NCBI GenBank assembly: GCA_963790085.1 | Contig: CAWBNH010000007.1 | Location: 1-60,237, forward strand | DNA: 60,237 nt | Reading direction: 5' to 3' | Source of the DNA: CAXMST01 sp963790085 | GTDB lineage: Bacteria > Actinomycetota > Thermoleophilia > Solirubrobacterales > 70-9 | In this document: positions 24,674-33,262 of the stretch, in pieces | Numbering within the stretch: the stretch's first letter is position 1 | Layout of the letters: every line of letters begins with the position of its first letter | Notes under the pieces: generated by a model | The model's input: only the letters and a program-made list of their open reading frames with translations | What the model was told of the DNA's origin: nothing | Database searches by the model: none | Translations under genes and position numbers: made by a program

Positions 24674-26353
24674 ATGCGCGCCGCCGATGCCCTTTGCGAG
24701 GCCCTCAAGGCCGAAGGGGTCGAACACGTCTTCGGGATCCCCGGCGGTGCCAGCCTGCCGCTCTACGACGCCCTCTATGACGCTGATTTCGAGCACGTGC
24801 AGGTACGGCACGAGCAGGGCGGCGGGCACGCCGCGGAGGGCTACGCCAAGGCCTCCGGCAAGGTCGGGGTCGCCTTCGCGACCTCCGGACCGGGGGCGAC
24901 CAACCTGGTCACGGCGATCGCGGACGCCGTGATGGACTCGGTCCCGACCGTGTTCATCACCGGTCAGGTTCGCACCGAGCTGATCGGCACCGACGGCTTC
25001 CAGGAGGCCGATGTGACCGGGATCACGATGCCGGTCGTCAAGCACTCCTTCCTCGTCACCGATCCGGCCCAGATCCCCGAGTACGTGCATCAGGCTTTTC
25101 ACATCGCTTCGAGCGGACGGCCAGGACCCGTGCTGATCGACATTCCACAGGATCTCTCGCGGGCCGAGATCGAGTACGAGCCGATCACCGGCAAGCCGAA
25201 GCTGCCCGGCTACCAGCCGACCACCGAGGGCAACATCAAGCAGATCAGGATCGCGGCGAAGGCGATGGCCAATGCCCGCAGGCCCGTGATCTACGCGGGC
25301 GGCGGCGTGATCAACGCCGAAGCCTCCGAGGAGCTGCGCGAGCTCGCCCGATCCGACGACTTCCCGGTCACCTGCACGTTGATGGGGCTCGGCGCATTTC
25401 CGGCCCCCGACGAGCAATGGCTCGGGATGCTCGGGATGCACGGCACGCGGGCCGCCAACTACGCGATGGACGAGGCCGACCTGATCATCGCCGTCGGGGC
25501 CCGCTTCGATGACCGAATCACCGGCAAGTTGAGCGAGTTCGCACCCCGCGCCAAGTTCATCCACATCGACGTCGACCCGGCCGAGATCAGCAAGAACGTC
25601 GCCGCCCACATCCCGATCGTCGGTAGCGCTCACGACGTGTTGCCGAAGCTGACCGGCGAGTACCGAGCGCTGCAGGCCGATCCGGCGCGGCTCGCGGATT
25701 GGTGGCAGCAGATCAGGGACTGGCAGGAGAAGTACCCGTTGAGCTACGAGGACTCGGAGGACTCGGAGATCAAGCCGCAGTTCATGGTCGAGGAGCTCTA
25801 CCGCGCGACCGGCGGCGACGCGATCATCACCTCCGATGTCGGCCAGCATCAGATGTGGGCGGCGCAGTACTACCACTTCCCGGAGCCGCGGCGGTGGATC
25901 AACTCAGGCGGCCTCGGCACGATGGGCTTCGGCCTGCCTGCCGCGATCGGTGCCAAGGTTGCGATGCCCGATCAGCAGGTCGTCTGCCTGGCGGGCGACG
26001 GCAGCCTGATCATGGTCTGCCAGGAGATGGCGACGGCCGCTGCCCATGACCTCGACGTCAAGGTGATGCTGATGAACAACGGGCATTTCGGGATGGTCCG
26101 GCAGTGGCAGGAGCTGTTCTGGGATGAGCGCTACAAGTCGGTCGAGATGGGGCCGAGCCCGGATTGGGTCAAGCTCGCGGAGGCGTTCGGCTGGACGGCC
26201 GCCGCGTGCGACGACAAGCACGCGCTGCCGGAGGCGATGAGGAGCGTGCTCGAGACGCCGGGGCCGGCGCTGCTCGACGTCCGCGTCTCGCAGACGGAGA
26301 ACTGCTACCCGATGATCCCGGCCGGCGCTGCGGCGCGGGACATGGTCGGCTAG
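24674..26353 (+). CDS. ilvB: acetolactate synthase large subunit
   Basis: ThDP enzyme forming acetolactate or acetohydroxybutyrate, first common step to Val, Leu and Ile. 559 residues: catalytic Glu in VRHEQGGGHAAEGYA, SGPGATNLVTAI, FAD-binding middle, and the ThDP motif GDGSLIMVCQEMATA with following NN. ATG 24674 has GGAGG at good spacing. The 15-nt gap to ilvN indicates an operon. A structured leader upstream may regulate it. Confidence 0.96.
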   Translation: MRAADALCEALKAEGVEHVFGIPGGASLPLYDALYDADFEHVQVRHEQGGGHAAEGYAKASGKVGVAFATSGPGATNLVTAIADAVMDSVPTVFITGQVRTELIGTDGFQEADVTGITMPVVKHSFLVTDPAQIPEYVHQAFHIASSGRPGPVLIDIPQDLSRAEIEYEPITGKPKLPGYQPTTEGNIKQIRIAAKAMANARRPVIYAGGGVINAEASEELRELARSDDFPVTCTLMGLGAFPAPDEQWLGMLGMHGTRAANYAMDEADLIIAVGARFDDRITGKLSEFAPRAKFIHIDVDPAEISKNVAAHIPIVGSAHDVLPKLTGEYRALQADPARLADWWQQIRDWQEKYPLSYEDSEDSEIKPQFMVEELYRATGGDAIITSDVGQHQMWAAQYYHFPEPRRWINSGGLGTMGFGLPAAIGAKVAMPDQQVVCLAGDGSLIMVCQEMATAAAHDLDVKVMLMNNGHFGMVRQWQELFWDERYKSVEMGPSPDWVKLAEAFGWTAAACDDKHALPEAMRSVLETPGPALLDVRVSQTENCYPMIPAGAAARDMVG

Positions 26354-26368
26354 GCGAGGGGAACTGGG

Positions 26369-26920
26369 GTGGCGGAGCCGCAGACATCCGAGCTCAATCT
26401 CGATGACCTCGAGGTCTCCAGTGGGCTGACCGGCCGCAAGCACCTGCTCTCGCTGATGGTCGAGAACAGGCCCGGCGTGCTGGCGCGCATCGCGCTGCTG
26501 TTCTCGCGGCGCGGGTTCAACATCGACACGCTGGCCGTCGGGCCGACCGAGGATCCCGATATCTCACGGATCACGCTGACCGTCGACGGTGCGGTCCATC
26601 CGATCGACCAGGTGACCAAGCAGCTTCACAAGCTCGTCAACGTGATCAAGATCCGCGACATGGAGCCGGAGGCGACAGTGTCACGGGAGATGGCTCTGTT
26701 CAAGGTCAGCGCCTCGATCGAGAACCGGGCCGAGATCATGGAGTTCAGTCAGATCTTCAGAGCGCAGATCGTCGACGTTTCGCGACGGACGATGACGATC
26801 GAGGTCACCGGCACCGATGACAAGATCGACGCCTTCGAGCGCATGGTCCGGCCCCATGGGCTGGTCGAGATGGCGCGGACCGGCGAGGTCGCGATCGCCC
26901 GCTCGCGCCCAGAGAGCTGA
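26369..26920 (+). CDS. ilvN: acetolactate synthase small (regulatory) subunit
   Basis: Regulatory partner that gives valine feedback to IlvB. 183 residues with an N-terminal ACT domain (LSLMVENRPGVLARIALLFSRRG-type start, NIDTLAVGPTED) and the C-terminal ALS small-subunit domain. About 24 extra N-terminal residues precede the ACT domain. The start is GTG 26369. Its TGA lies where the menF frame can be read from a CTG codon. Confidence 0.95.
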   Translation: MAEPQTSELNLDDLEVSSGLTGRKHLLSLMVENRPGVLARIALLFSRRGFNIDTLAVGPTEDPDISRITLTVDGAVHPIDQVTKQLHKLVNVIKIRDMEPEATVSREMALFKVSASIENRAEIMEFSQIFRAQIVDVSRRTMTIEVTGTDDKIDAFERMVRPHGLVEMARTGEVAIARSRPES

Positions 26921-26979
26921 CCACCGCCCTCCAGACCGACGAGCTGCTCGACTCGCTCGAACGGCTTGCCGGTGGCGCC

Positions 26980-28320
26980 GTGGACGGGCCCCGGCGGCTG
27001 ATCAGCGTCACGCGGCCGGTCGGCGTCGAGGACCCGGTTGCGACCGCGTTCGCCACGCGGCGCGCCGACGATCGCTGGTTCTGCTGGGAGGAGCCCGGGC
27101 GTGACTTCGCCGTGGCCGGAGTCGGCTCGGTCCGGGAGGTCGTCTCCCGCGGCCGGGACCGCGTCGCGGACCTGATCGCCGACACCACCGCCTTCGCCGC
27201 GTTGAGGCGGGCGGACGAGCCCGGCGAGATGCCGGCCGGCGCCGGCCCGCTCTGGGTCGGGGGGATGGCCTTCGCCGACGAGGGCGGCGCCTCCCACCAC
27301 TGGTCGTCGCTGCCGCCGGCGCTACTCGTGCTCCCGGAGCTCCTGCTCGCGCGCGCGGCGGGGGACCAGTGGCTGACGATCAGCGCCGTCGCCGGCGGCG
27401 GGGCCGACCCCGACCGGATCAGAGACGGTGCCGCAGCCCGGCTGAACTCGATCCGCGAGGCCCCGCTGCCCCCATTGGACCCGCATCCGACCGGCGGCGT
27501 CGAAGTCCAGGGGACGCGCCCCCCGGCCGATTACGAGCAGGCCGTCGCCGAGGCCGTCTCGCAGATCCGCGCCGGCTCGATGCGCAAGCTCGTGCTCGCC
27601 CGTGAGGTCACCGTCGATGCGCCCGCCGCCCATTCCCCCGGCGCGCTGTTCGGGGCCCTCAGGGAGCTGTTCGACTCCTGTTACTGCTTCTGCGTGGGCA
27701 CTCCCGAGGCCGCCTTCGTCGGCGCATCGCCGGAGCTGCTCGTACGGCGCGACGGCGCCGGCGCGACGGCTGTCGCCCTGGCGGGCTCGGCCCGTCGCAG
27801 CGCCGACCCAGCGATCGACGACCACCTGGGCGAGCAGCTGCTGCGTAGCCCCAAGGACCGCGCGGAGCACGAGATCGTCGCCAACCACATCGAGCGGCTG
27901 CTCAGGCAGCATTCGGTCTGGGTCGAGGCGGCGCCGGAGCCGGTCGTGGTCAAGGTCGCCAACATCCAGCACCTCGCGACGCCGGTCCGCGCGCAGCTCG
28001 CCGACTCGCGATCGGCTCTCGAGCTCGCCGGCCTGCTCCATCCGACGCCCGCGGTCGGCTGCGAGCCGGCGGGGCCGCGCGGCCGCGAGATGATCGCCGA
28101 GCTCGAGGGAATGGACCGGGGCTGGTACGCGGGCCCGGTGGGCTGGATGGACATGGCCGAGGACGGCGAGTTCTGCGTGGCGCTGCGCTCCGGCCTGCTC
28201 CGCGACCGCCGAGCGCACCTCTACGCGGGAGCCGGCATCGTCGCCGACTCCGATCCGGTCGGCGAGCTGGCGGAGACCGAGGTCAAGCTCGGCGCCCTGC
28301 TGCCGCTGCTAACCGCCTGA
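26980..28320 (+). CDS. menF: isochorismate synthase
   Basis: Converts chorismate to isochorismate, the entry step of menaquinone synthesis. 446 residues from GTG 26980. The chorismate-binding domain is clear: KLVLAREVTVDA, FVGASPELLVRR, ALAGSARRSAD, HEIVANHIERLL, HPTPAVGCEP and LYAGAGIVADSDP. The same frame stays open upstream to a CTG at 26917 that overlaps the ilvN stop; those 21 extra residues look helical and plausible, so the true start may be non-canonical. menD follows convergently, so menF is transcribed with ilvBN rather than with the other men genes. Confidence 0.9.
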   Translation: MDGPRRLISVTRPVGVEDPVATAFATRRADDRWFCWEEPGRDFAVAGVGSVREVVSRGRDRVADLIADTTAFAALRRADEPGEMPAGAGPLWVGGMAFADEGGASHHWSSLPPALLVLPELLLARAAGDQWLTISAVAGGGADPDRIRDGAAARLNSIREAPLPPLDPHPTGGVEVQGTRPPADYEQAVAEAVSQIRAGSMRKLVLAREVTVDAPAAHSPGALFGALRELFDSCYCFCVGTPEAAFVGASPELLVRRDGAGATAVALAGSARRSADPAIDDHLGEQLLRSPKDRAEHEIVANHIERLLRQHSVWVEAAPEPVVVKVANIQHLATPVRAQLADSRSALELAGLLHPTPAVGCEPAGPRGREMIAELEGMDRGWYAGPVGWMDMAEDGEFCVALRSGLLRDRRAHLYAGAGIVADSDPVGELAETEVKLGALLPLLTA

Positions 28321-28336
28321 GCTCGGCCGAGCGCCG

Positions 28337-30076
28337 TCAGGGGGCGAGCCGAGCGCCGACGGCGGCGGCGAGCCGCCGGTGGAGTTCGACGTTACCGGTG
28401 CGCGGGGTCTCCGCGTGCAACAGCGTGCTGGGTGCGTCGGCTTCGATCTCGAGATCGGCGGGCTCCTCGACGCGACGGTAGTCGAGGCCGAACAGCGTGG
28501 CTGCCCCGCGGACATCGAGTGGGGAGGGAGTGATGAACAGCCGCTCGAACGGCTCGCGCGCGACCTGGTCGGCCTGCGGTAGGAACTCGAAGATCCCGCC
28601 GCCGCCGTTGTCGATCACGAGCAGTCGCAGCGGATCCGGCGCCGCTGCGAGGTTCGCGAGCCCGCCGACGTCGTGGGCTAGGCCCAGGTCCCCGATCACG
28701 CACCAGGTCACCGACCGCCCCCCGATCGCGAGCCCGATCGCGGTCGAGACCAGGCCGTCGATGCCGTTCGCACCGCGGTTCGAGAAGACACGGAGCGACC
28801 GCTCGGTGGGCGGCAGGAACGCCTCCGCATCACGCACCGGCATGCTCGAGGCCAGCAGCAGCTGATCGCCGTCGTGAAGTGCCGCCGGGAGATGACGGAA
28901 CAGAGCCGGCTCGGTCAGGACTCGCTCCCGCTCCAGAAGCTCGTCGACCGCCGCCTGCGCGAGACGCTCGGCCCGATCCCAGCGATCGATCCATTCCTGC
29001 TCGCCGGGTCGGACCTGCCCGGCCAGCGCCGTGGCGACCGCGGCGGCGTCGCTGCGGAGCAGGGCGCGGGCACGCCTCGTCGGCTCGTCCCAGCGCCCTG
29101 GGGGATCGATCACGACCTGAGTGGGGCCGCCGGGCGCCCCCAGCCAGCGCCGCAACGGCTTGCTCGTCGGCATGTCGCCGAAACGCAGCACGAGATCAGG
29201 CTCGAGCTCGGAGGGCGGCTCCCTGAGGATCAGGTCGTAGGCGCTGATCAGCCCGGGCCCCGCCCGCCGGCCCGATCGGAGCTGCGACGTCGGCTCGGCC
29301 AGCAGCGGCGCTCGGGCGGCATCGGCGAGCGCCGAGACCGCGGCGGCGATCGCGGGGTCGGGTTGGCGTCCGGCGACGATCAGCGGCCGCGCGGCACCGT
29401 CGAGCAGCTCGGAGACCTCGGTCAGCAGCGACCCACCGGGCTCCCGACCGACCGGCGCCGCGGTCAGCGGGCGGGACCCCGGGCGGCCTTCGACGGCGAG
29501 GGCGTCGGTGGCGGTCAGATCGGCGCTCCGCGGCTCCGGGCCAAGTGGATCCCTCCAGGCGAGGTTGAGGTGGACCGGGCCACGGCCGAGCGTCGCCTCG
29601 GCGCAGGCGCGGCAGGCGGTCGAGCGGTAGTGCAGCAGGCCCGCATCATCGGCCTCGTGCGTGCCGACCTCGCAGAACCAGCGGACCGCATCGCCGTAGA
29701 GCTTCACCTGATCGATCGTCTGGCCGGCACCGACGCCGCGCAGCTCCGCGGGTCGATCGGAGGTGAGGACGATCAGCGGAACCCCCGCCTGGTCCGCCTC
29801 GACGATCGCAGGGTGCAGGTTCGCCGCGGCCGAGCCGCTCGTGCAACAGAGCGCTGCCGGCCGGCCGCTCGCGAGCGCGATCCCAAGGGCGAGGAACCCG
29901 GCGGCGCGCTCGTCGAGCACGACCTCGAGCCGAAGCTGTCGTTCGCGGTCGAGCGCCAGGGCGATCGGGCTGGAGCGGGATCCAGGCGAGACGACGGCAT
30001 GCTCGACGCCGCTGCGGGCAAGCTCCTCGGCCAGCGCCGATGCGAGGGCGGTGTTGCGGTTGGTGGGGTCGATCAT
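28337..30076 (-). CDS. menD: SEPHCHC synthase
   Basis: ThDP enzyme adding succinic semialdehyde (from 2-oxoglutarate) to isochorismate. 579 residues, normal length. Motifs: VSPGSRSSPIALAL, ERAAGFLALGIALASG (catalytic Glu region), TSGSAAANLHPA and the ThDP-binding GDLGLAHDVGGLAN with DNGGGGIF. ATG 30076 gives the standard N-terminus; the frame is open far upstream but that part overlaps menC. It is last in a minus-strand set menB-menA-menC-menD. Confidence 0.95.
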   Translation of the reverse strand: MIDPTNRNTALASALAEELARSGVEHAVVSPGSRSSPIALALDRERQLRLEVVLDERAAGFLALGIALASGRPAALCCTSGSAAANLHPAIVEADQAGVPLIVLTSDRPAELRGVGAGQTIDQVKLYGDAVRWFCEVGTHEADDAGLLHYRSTACRACAEATLGRGPVHLNLAWRDPLGPEPRSADLTATDALAVEGRPGSRPLTAAPVGREPGGSLLTEVSELLDGAARPLIVAGRQPDPAIAAAVSALADAARAPLLAEPTSQLRSGRRAGPGLISAYDLILREPPSELEPDLVLRFGDMPTSKPLRRWLGAPGGPTQVVIDPPGRWDEPTRRARALLRSDAAAVATALAGQVRPGEQEWIDRWDRAERLAQAAVDELLERERVLTEPALFRHLPAALHDGDQLLLASSMPVRDAEAFLPPTERSLRVFSNRGANGIDGLVSTAIGLAIGGRSVTWCVIGDLGLAHDVGGLANLAAAPDPLRLLVIDNGGGGIFEFLPQADQVAREPFERLFITPSPLDVRGAATLFGLDYRRVEEPADLEIEADAPSTLLHAETPRTGNVELHRRLAAAVGARLAP

Positions 30077-30119
30077 CAGCAGCCCATCCCTGCGTTCGCG
30101 GCGGAGTCGACGGCCGGCA

Positions 30120-31229
30120 TCAGAGCCGCAGCTCCCGCAGCGCCGCATCGTCGACATCGACGCCGAGACCCGCGGCGTGTCTTGGGGTGAGCTCTGGCGC
30201 CAGCAGCCCGTGCGGATCGGCGTAGAGCGCCGAGAACAGCCCGAGCGTTGCCAGCCCGTGCGCGAAGCCCGACGCGTAGCCCCCACGTGGGAGTGCCTGC
30301 GCCGTGTGCAGCGCCGCGGCGATGCCGATTGGCCCGTCGAGCGCGCTCGACAGGTAGCTCGGGAGGATCGCGGCGACCCGCAGCGCCTCGAGTGGCCCGC
30401 CGACCTTGGCGAGCTTGATCGTCGTGGCGTCACAGCCGCGGGCCAGCACGGCCGCGCGCGCATCCTCGACCGAGGTGACGCTCTCGTCCGCGACGATCGG
30501 GATCGCCGTCCGAGCGCGCACCGCGGCGAGCTCGTGGAGGCTCAGACACGGCTGCTCCACGAGCTCGATCAGATACGGCTCGAGCCTGCTCAGCATCTCC
30601 ACGGCCTCGGCGGCCGACCAGGCGCCGTTCGCGTCGATGCGGATCCGGCCGCCGTCGCCAACCGCGCCACGGACCGCCGCCACGCGCGCCTCGTCGTCGC
30701 CCGTGCCGACCTTGACCTTGAAGGTCGTGAAGCCGGCGTCCCGCTGTCGTGCGGCGCGCGCAGCGACTTGGGCCGGATCGCCGGCATCGAGGGTTGCGTT
30801 GCAGCGGACCGGGCGGACGCCGCCAGCCGCGAGCAGCCTCCACATCGGCAGCCCGGAGAGGCGCCCGGCGAGGTCGTGCAGGGCGATGTCGATCGCGGCG
30901 ATCACCGGCGGGGCGAAGTGCTGCGTGCGGCAGTGATCGAGCAGGCTCCAGATCCAGCTCCTGATCTCGACCGGGTTGCGGGTCAGCGCCGCGGACGCGT
31001 CGGCGTCGGCCAGTGCGGCGCCGCAGGCCGACAGCTCCGAGGCGACCCGGCCGAGCCCGGCGCCGCCGCGCAGGCTGAGCGGGACCGCTTCGCCGAGGCC
31101 CCAGTGACCGAGGTCGGTGTGGAGCTTGATCACCGCCATCTCGCGGGCGGAGAGCTCGCCGCTCGCCGTTTGGTAGCGCTCGCCGAAGGGCAGCGCGATC
31201 GGGATTACCTCGGTTCTTACGATTCGCAT
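30120..31229 (-). CDS. menC: o-succinylbenzoate synthase
   Basis: Enolase-superfamily dehydratase making o-succinylbenzoate from SHCHC. 369 residues: N-terminal capping domain, then a TIM barrel with catalytic TFKVKVG, metal ligands in RIDANGAW, VEQPC and ADES, and the second lysine in TIKLAKVGG. Sequence alone could also suit a dipeptide epimerase, but the position between menA and menD decides for MenC. It lies 43 nt upstream of menD. Confidence 0.9.
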   Translation of the reverse strand: MRIVRTEVIPIALPFGERYQTASGELSAREMAVIKLHTDLGHWGLGEAVPLSLRGGAGLGRVASELSACGAALADADASAALTRNPVEIRSWIWSLLDHCRTQHFAPPVIAAIDIALHDLAGRLSGLPMWRLLAAGGVRPVRCNATLDAGDPAQVAARAARQRDAGFTTFKVKVGTGDDEARVAAVRGAVGDGGRIRIDANGAWSAAEAVEMLSRLEPYLIELVEQPCLSLHELAAVRARTAIPIVADESVTSVEDARAAVLARGCDATTIKLAKVGGPLEALRVAAILPSYLSSALDGPIGIAAALHTAQALPRGGYASGFAHGLATLGLFSALYADPHGLLAPELTPRHAAGLGVDVDDAALRELRL

Positions 31230-31298
31230 CTGGCTTGGCCGCTCCTCGCGGCGGAAGGGGGAGTATCGCGCGCCGGCGGCCCAGCCGGCGGCCGCGGA

Positions 31299-32258
31299 CT
31301 AGATCGCCAGTGCGACTGCCGCCAGAGCCGCGTACGCGCCGAGCAGCGACCCCGTGGCGGCGAGAGCGCCGTTCAGCGCCGGACCGTCCGTCCGGGTCCT
31401 GACGGCCCGAAGCGGGGCGACGGCGAGCGGCGCACTGGCGAGCGCGGCGAGCGCCGGTGCCCAGCGGTTGCCGGCGAGCAGGACCAGCGGCAGCAGCAGG
31501 TAGGAGAGGGCGATCATCGCGGCGTAGAGTCCGCGGGTGCGCTCACGCCCGAGCCGGACGGCGAGGGTCCGCTTGCCGGCGCGCCGGTCGGTGTCGATGT
31601 CGCGCAGGTTGTTGACCACGAGGATCGCCGCCGAGAGCAGCCCGATCGGGATCGAGAGCAGGAGGGGTGCAAGGGCGAGCTCCTCGATCTGCACGTAGTA
31701 GGAGCCGTTGACGGCGACGAGGCCGAAGAAGACGAAGACGAAGACCTCCCCGAGGCCGACGTACCCGTAGGGGCGAGGACCGCCCGTGTAGAAGATGCCC
31801 GCGGCGATCGAGATCAGCCCGACCGCGACGATCTCCGCGCCGACCTCGAAGCCGAGGTAGAGACCGGCCAGCGCCGCGACCGCAAAGGCCGCCCAGGTGG
31901 CCCGCAGCACGCGGCGGGGCGTCGCCAGCCCCGAGGCCGTCACCCTGACGGGCCCGAGCCGGTCGGCGGTGTCAGCGCCGCGTGCCGCGTCCGAGTAGTC
32001 GTTGGCGAGGTTGGTGCCGATCTGGATGAAGGTCGCGCCGATCAGCGCGGCGATGAACGTCCCCCAGCGGAAGGAGTCGGTGCCGGCGACGATCACCGCA
32101 TTGATCGCCGGCGCGCTGGCCGCGTCGATCGTGACCCCGACCTCGACCCCGCCCTGCAAGGCATGGTAGGCGGCGGCAGTCCCAACGAATACCGGTGCCA
32201 GGGCCGCGGGCAGCGTCCGCGGGCGCGCCGCCATCACCCATATCCGCAGCGCGCTCAC
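31299..32258 (-). CDS. menA: 1,4-dihydroxy-2-naphthoate polyprenyltransferase
   Basis: Integral membrane prenyltransferase of the UbiA family that joins the isoprenoid tail to DHNA, yielding demethylmenaquinone. 319 residues with about eight or nine membrane helices. The first Asp-rich motif is NDYSDAARGADTADR, the second NNLRDIDTDRRAGK. The start is nine bases after the menB stop, so they are in one operon. Confidence 0.94.
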   Translation of the reverse strand: MSALRIWVMAARPRTLPAALAPVFVGTAAAYHALQGGVEVGVTIDAASAPAINAVIVAGTDSFRWGTFIAALIGATFIQIGTNLANDYSDAARGADTADRLGPVRVTASGLATPRRVLRATWAAFAVAALAGLYLGFEVGAEIVAVGLISIAAGIFYTGGPRPYGYVGLGEVFVFVFFGLVAVNGSYYVQIEELALAPLLLSIPIGLLSAAILVVNNLRDIDTDRRAGKRTLAVRLGRERTRGLYAAMIALSYLLLPLVLLAGNRWAPALAALASAPLAVAPLRAVRTRTDGPALNGALAATGSLLGAYAALAAVALAI

Positions 32259-32267
32259 CCGGTCTCC

Positions 32268-33155
32268 TCAGGGTCGCCGCGGGAACTTCTCGAAGTCCCC
32301 GTAGCCGGGCTCGCGGCCCTCCTTGAACGCGTCGCGCCCCTCCTGGCCCTCCTCGCTCATGTAGAACAGCAGGGTGGCGTCGTGGGACAACTGCTGGACG
32401 CCGGTCAATCCATCCTCGACCGCGTTGAAGCTCGACTTCAGGAGCCGCAGCGAGAGGGGCGAGAGGGCGTTCATCTCCCGGCACCAAGCGACCGCCTCAC
32501 GCTGTAGCTGCTCGGTTGGGACGACCTCGTTTACGAGCCCCATCTCGAGCGCCTCGGCGGCGTCGTAGAGGCGGCACAGGAACCAGATCTCCTTCGCCCG
32601 CTTGGCGCCGATCTGGCGTGCGAGCAGGCCCGCCCCGAAGCCGCCGTCGAAGCTGCCGACGCGAGGGCCGGTCTGACCGAAGATCGCGTTCTCGGCCGCG
32701 ATCGTCAGGTCGCAGACCAGGTGGAGGATGTGCCCGCCGCCGACCGCGTAGCCGGCGACAGCGGCGATCACCGGCTTCGGCGTGCGACGGATCTGAACGT
32801 GCAGGTCACCGACGTCGAGCCTGCCGACCCCCTTGCCGGCCACCTGATCGGAGCCGATGTAGCCGTCGTCGCCGCGGATCGCCTGATCCCCGCCGGAGCA
32901 GAAGGCCGCGTCGCCGGCACCGGTGAGGATGATCGACCCGACGTCAAGGTCGTCGCGGGCCCGGGTGAAGGCGTCGCGGAGCTCCGCGAGGGTCGGCGGC
33001 CGGAACGCATTGCGCCGCTCCGGCCGATTGATCGTGATCCTCGCGATCCCATCGCCGCGCTCGTAGAGGATGTCCTCGTAGTCGCCGGCGGACTCCCATT
33101 CGATCGGCGCGTAGAGCCGTTCCTCGGGGGGTGCATCCTTGTGTCGCTGCGGCAT
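32268..33155 (-). CDS. menB: 1,4-dihydroxy-2-naphthoyl-CoA synthase
   Basis: Crotonase-fold enzyme closing the second ring of the naphthoate. 295 residues. Oxyanion-hole and active-site segments CSGGDQAIRG, AGYAVGGGHILHLVCDL and GSFDGGFGAGLLAR are typical of MenB. ATG 33155 is chosen; the frame is open to 33236 with a basic, unlikely leader. First gene of the minus-strand men operon, divergent from menE; TATCGT on the minus strand (33220-33225) is a candidate -10. Confidence 0.95.
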   Translation of the reverse strand: MPQRHKDAPPEERLYAPIEWESAGDYEDILYERGDGIARITINRPERRNAFRPPTLAELRDAFTRARDDLDVGSIILTGAGDAAFCSGGDQAIRGDDGYIGSDQVAGKGVGRLDVGDLHVQIRRTPKPVIAAVAGYAVGGGHILHLVCDLTIAAENAIFGQTGPRVGSFDGGFGAGLLARQIGAKRAKEIWFLCRLYDAAEALEMGLVNEVVPTEQLQREAVAWCREMNALSPLSLRLLKSSFNAVEDGLTGVQQLSHDATLLFYMSEEGQEGRDAFKEGREPGYGDFEKFPRRP

Positions 33156-33262
33156 CTTCGCTTCCGTCGTCGCTTCCGGGCGCCGGCCGATCTGCCTCCG
33201 GCGCGAGAATGGAGCGGCAACGATAGCCCGCGCCACCCTCGGGGGCGGCGATCCAAGCGAAG

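Noticed and set aside
23957..25876. 639-codon minus-strand open frame opposite NDH-2 and ilvB
   Set aside because: Runs across two well-identified genes and an intergenic leader; no domain.
29763..32507. 914-codon plus-strand open frame across the men operon
   Set aside because: It covers menD, menC, menA and part of menB in reverse; composition is that of antisense reading.
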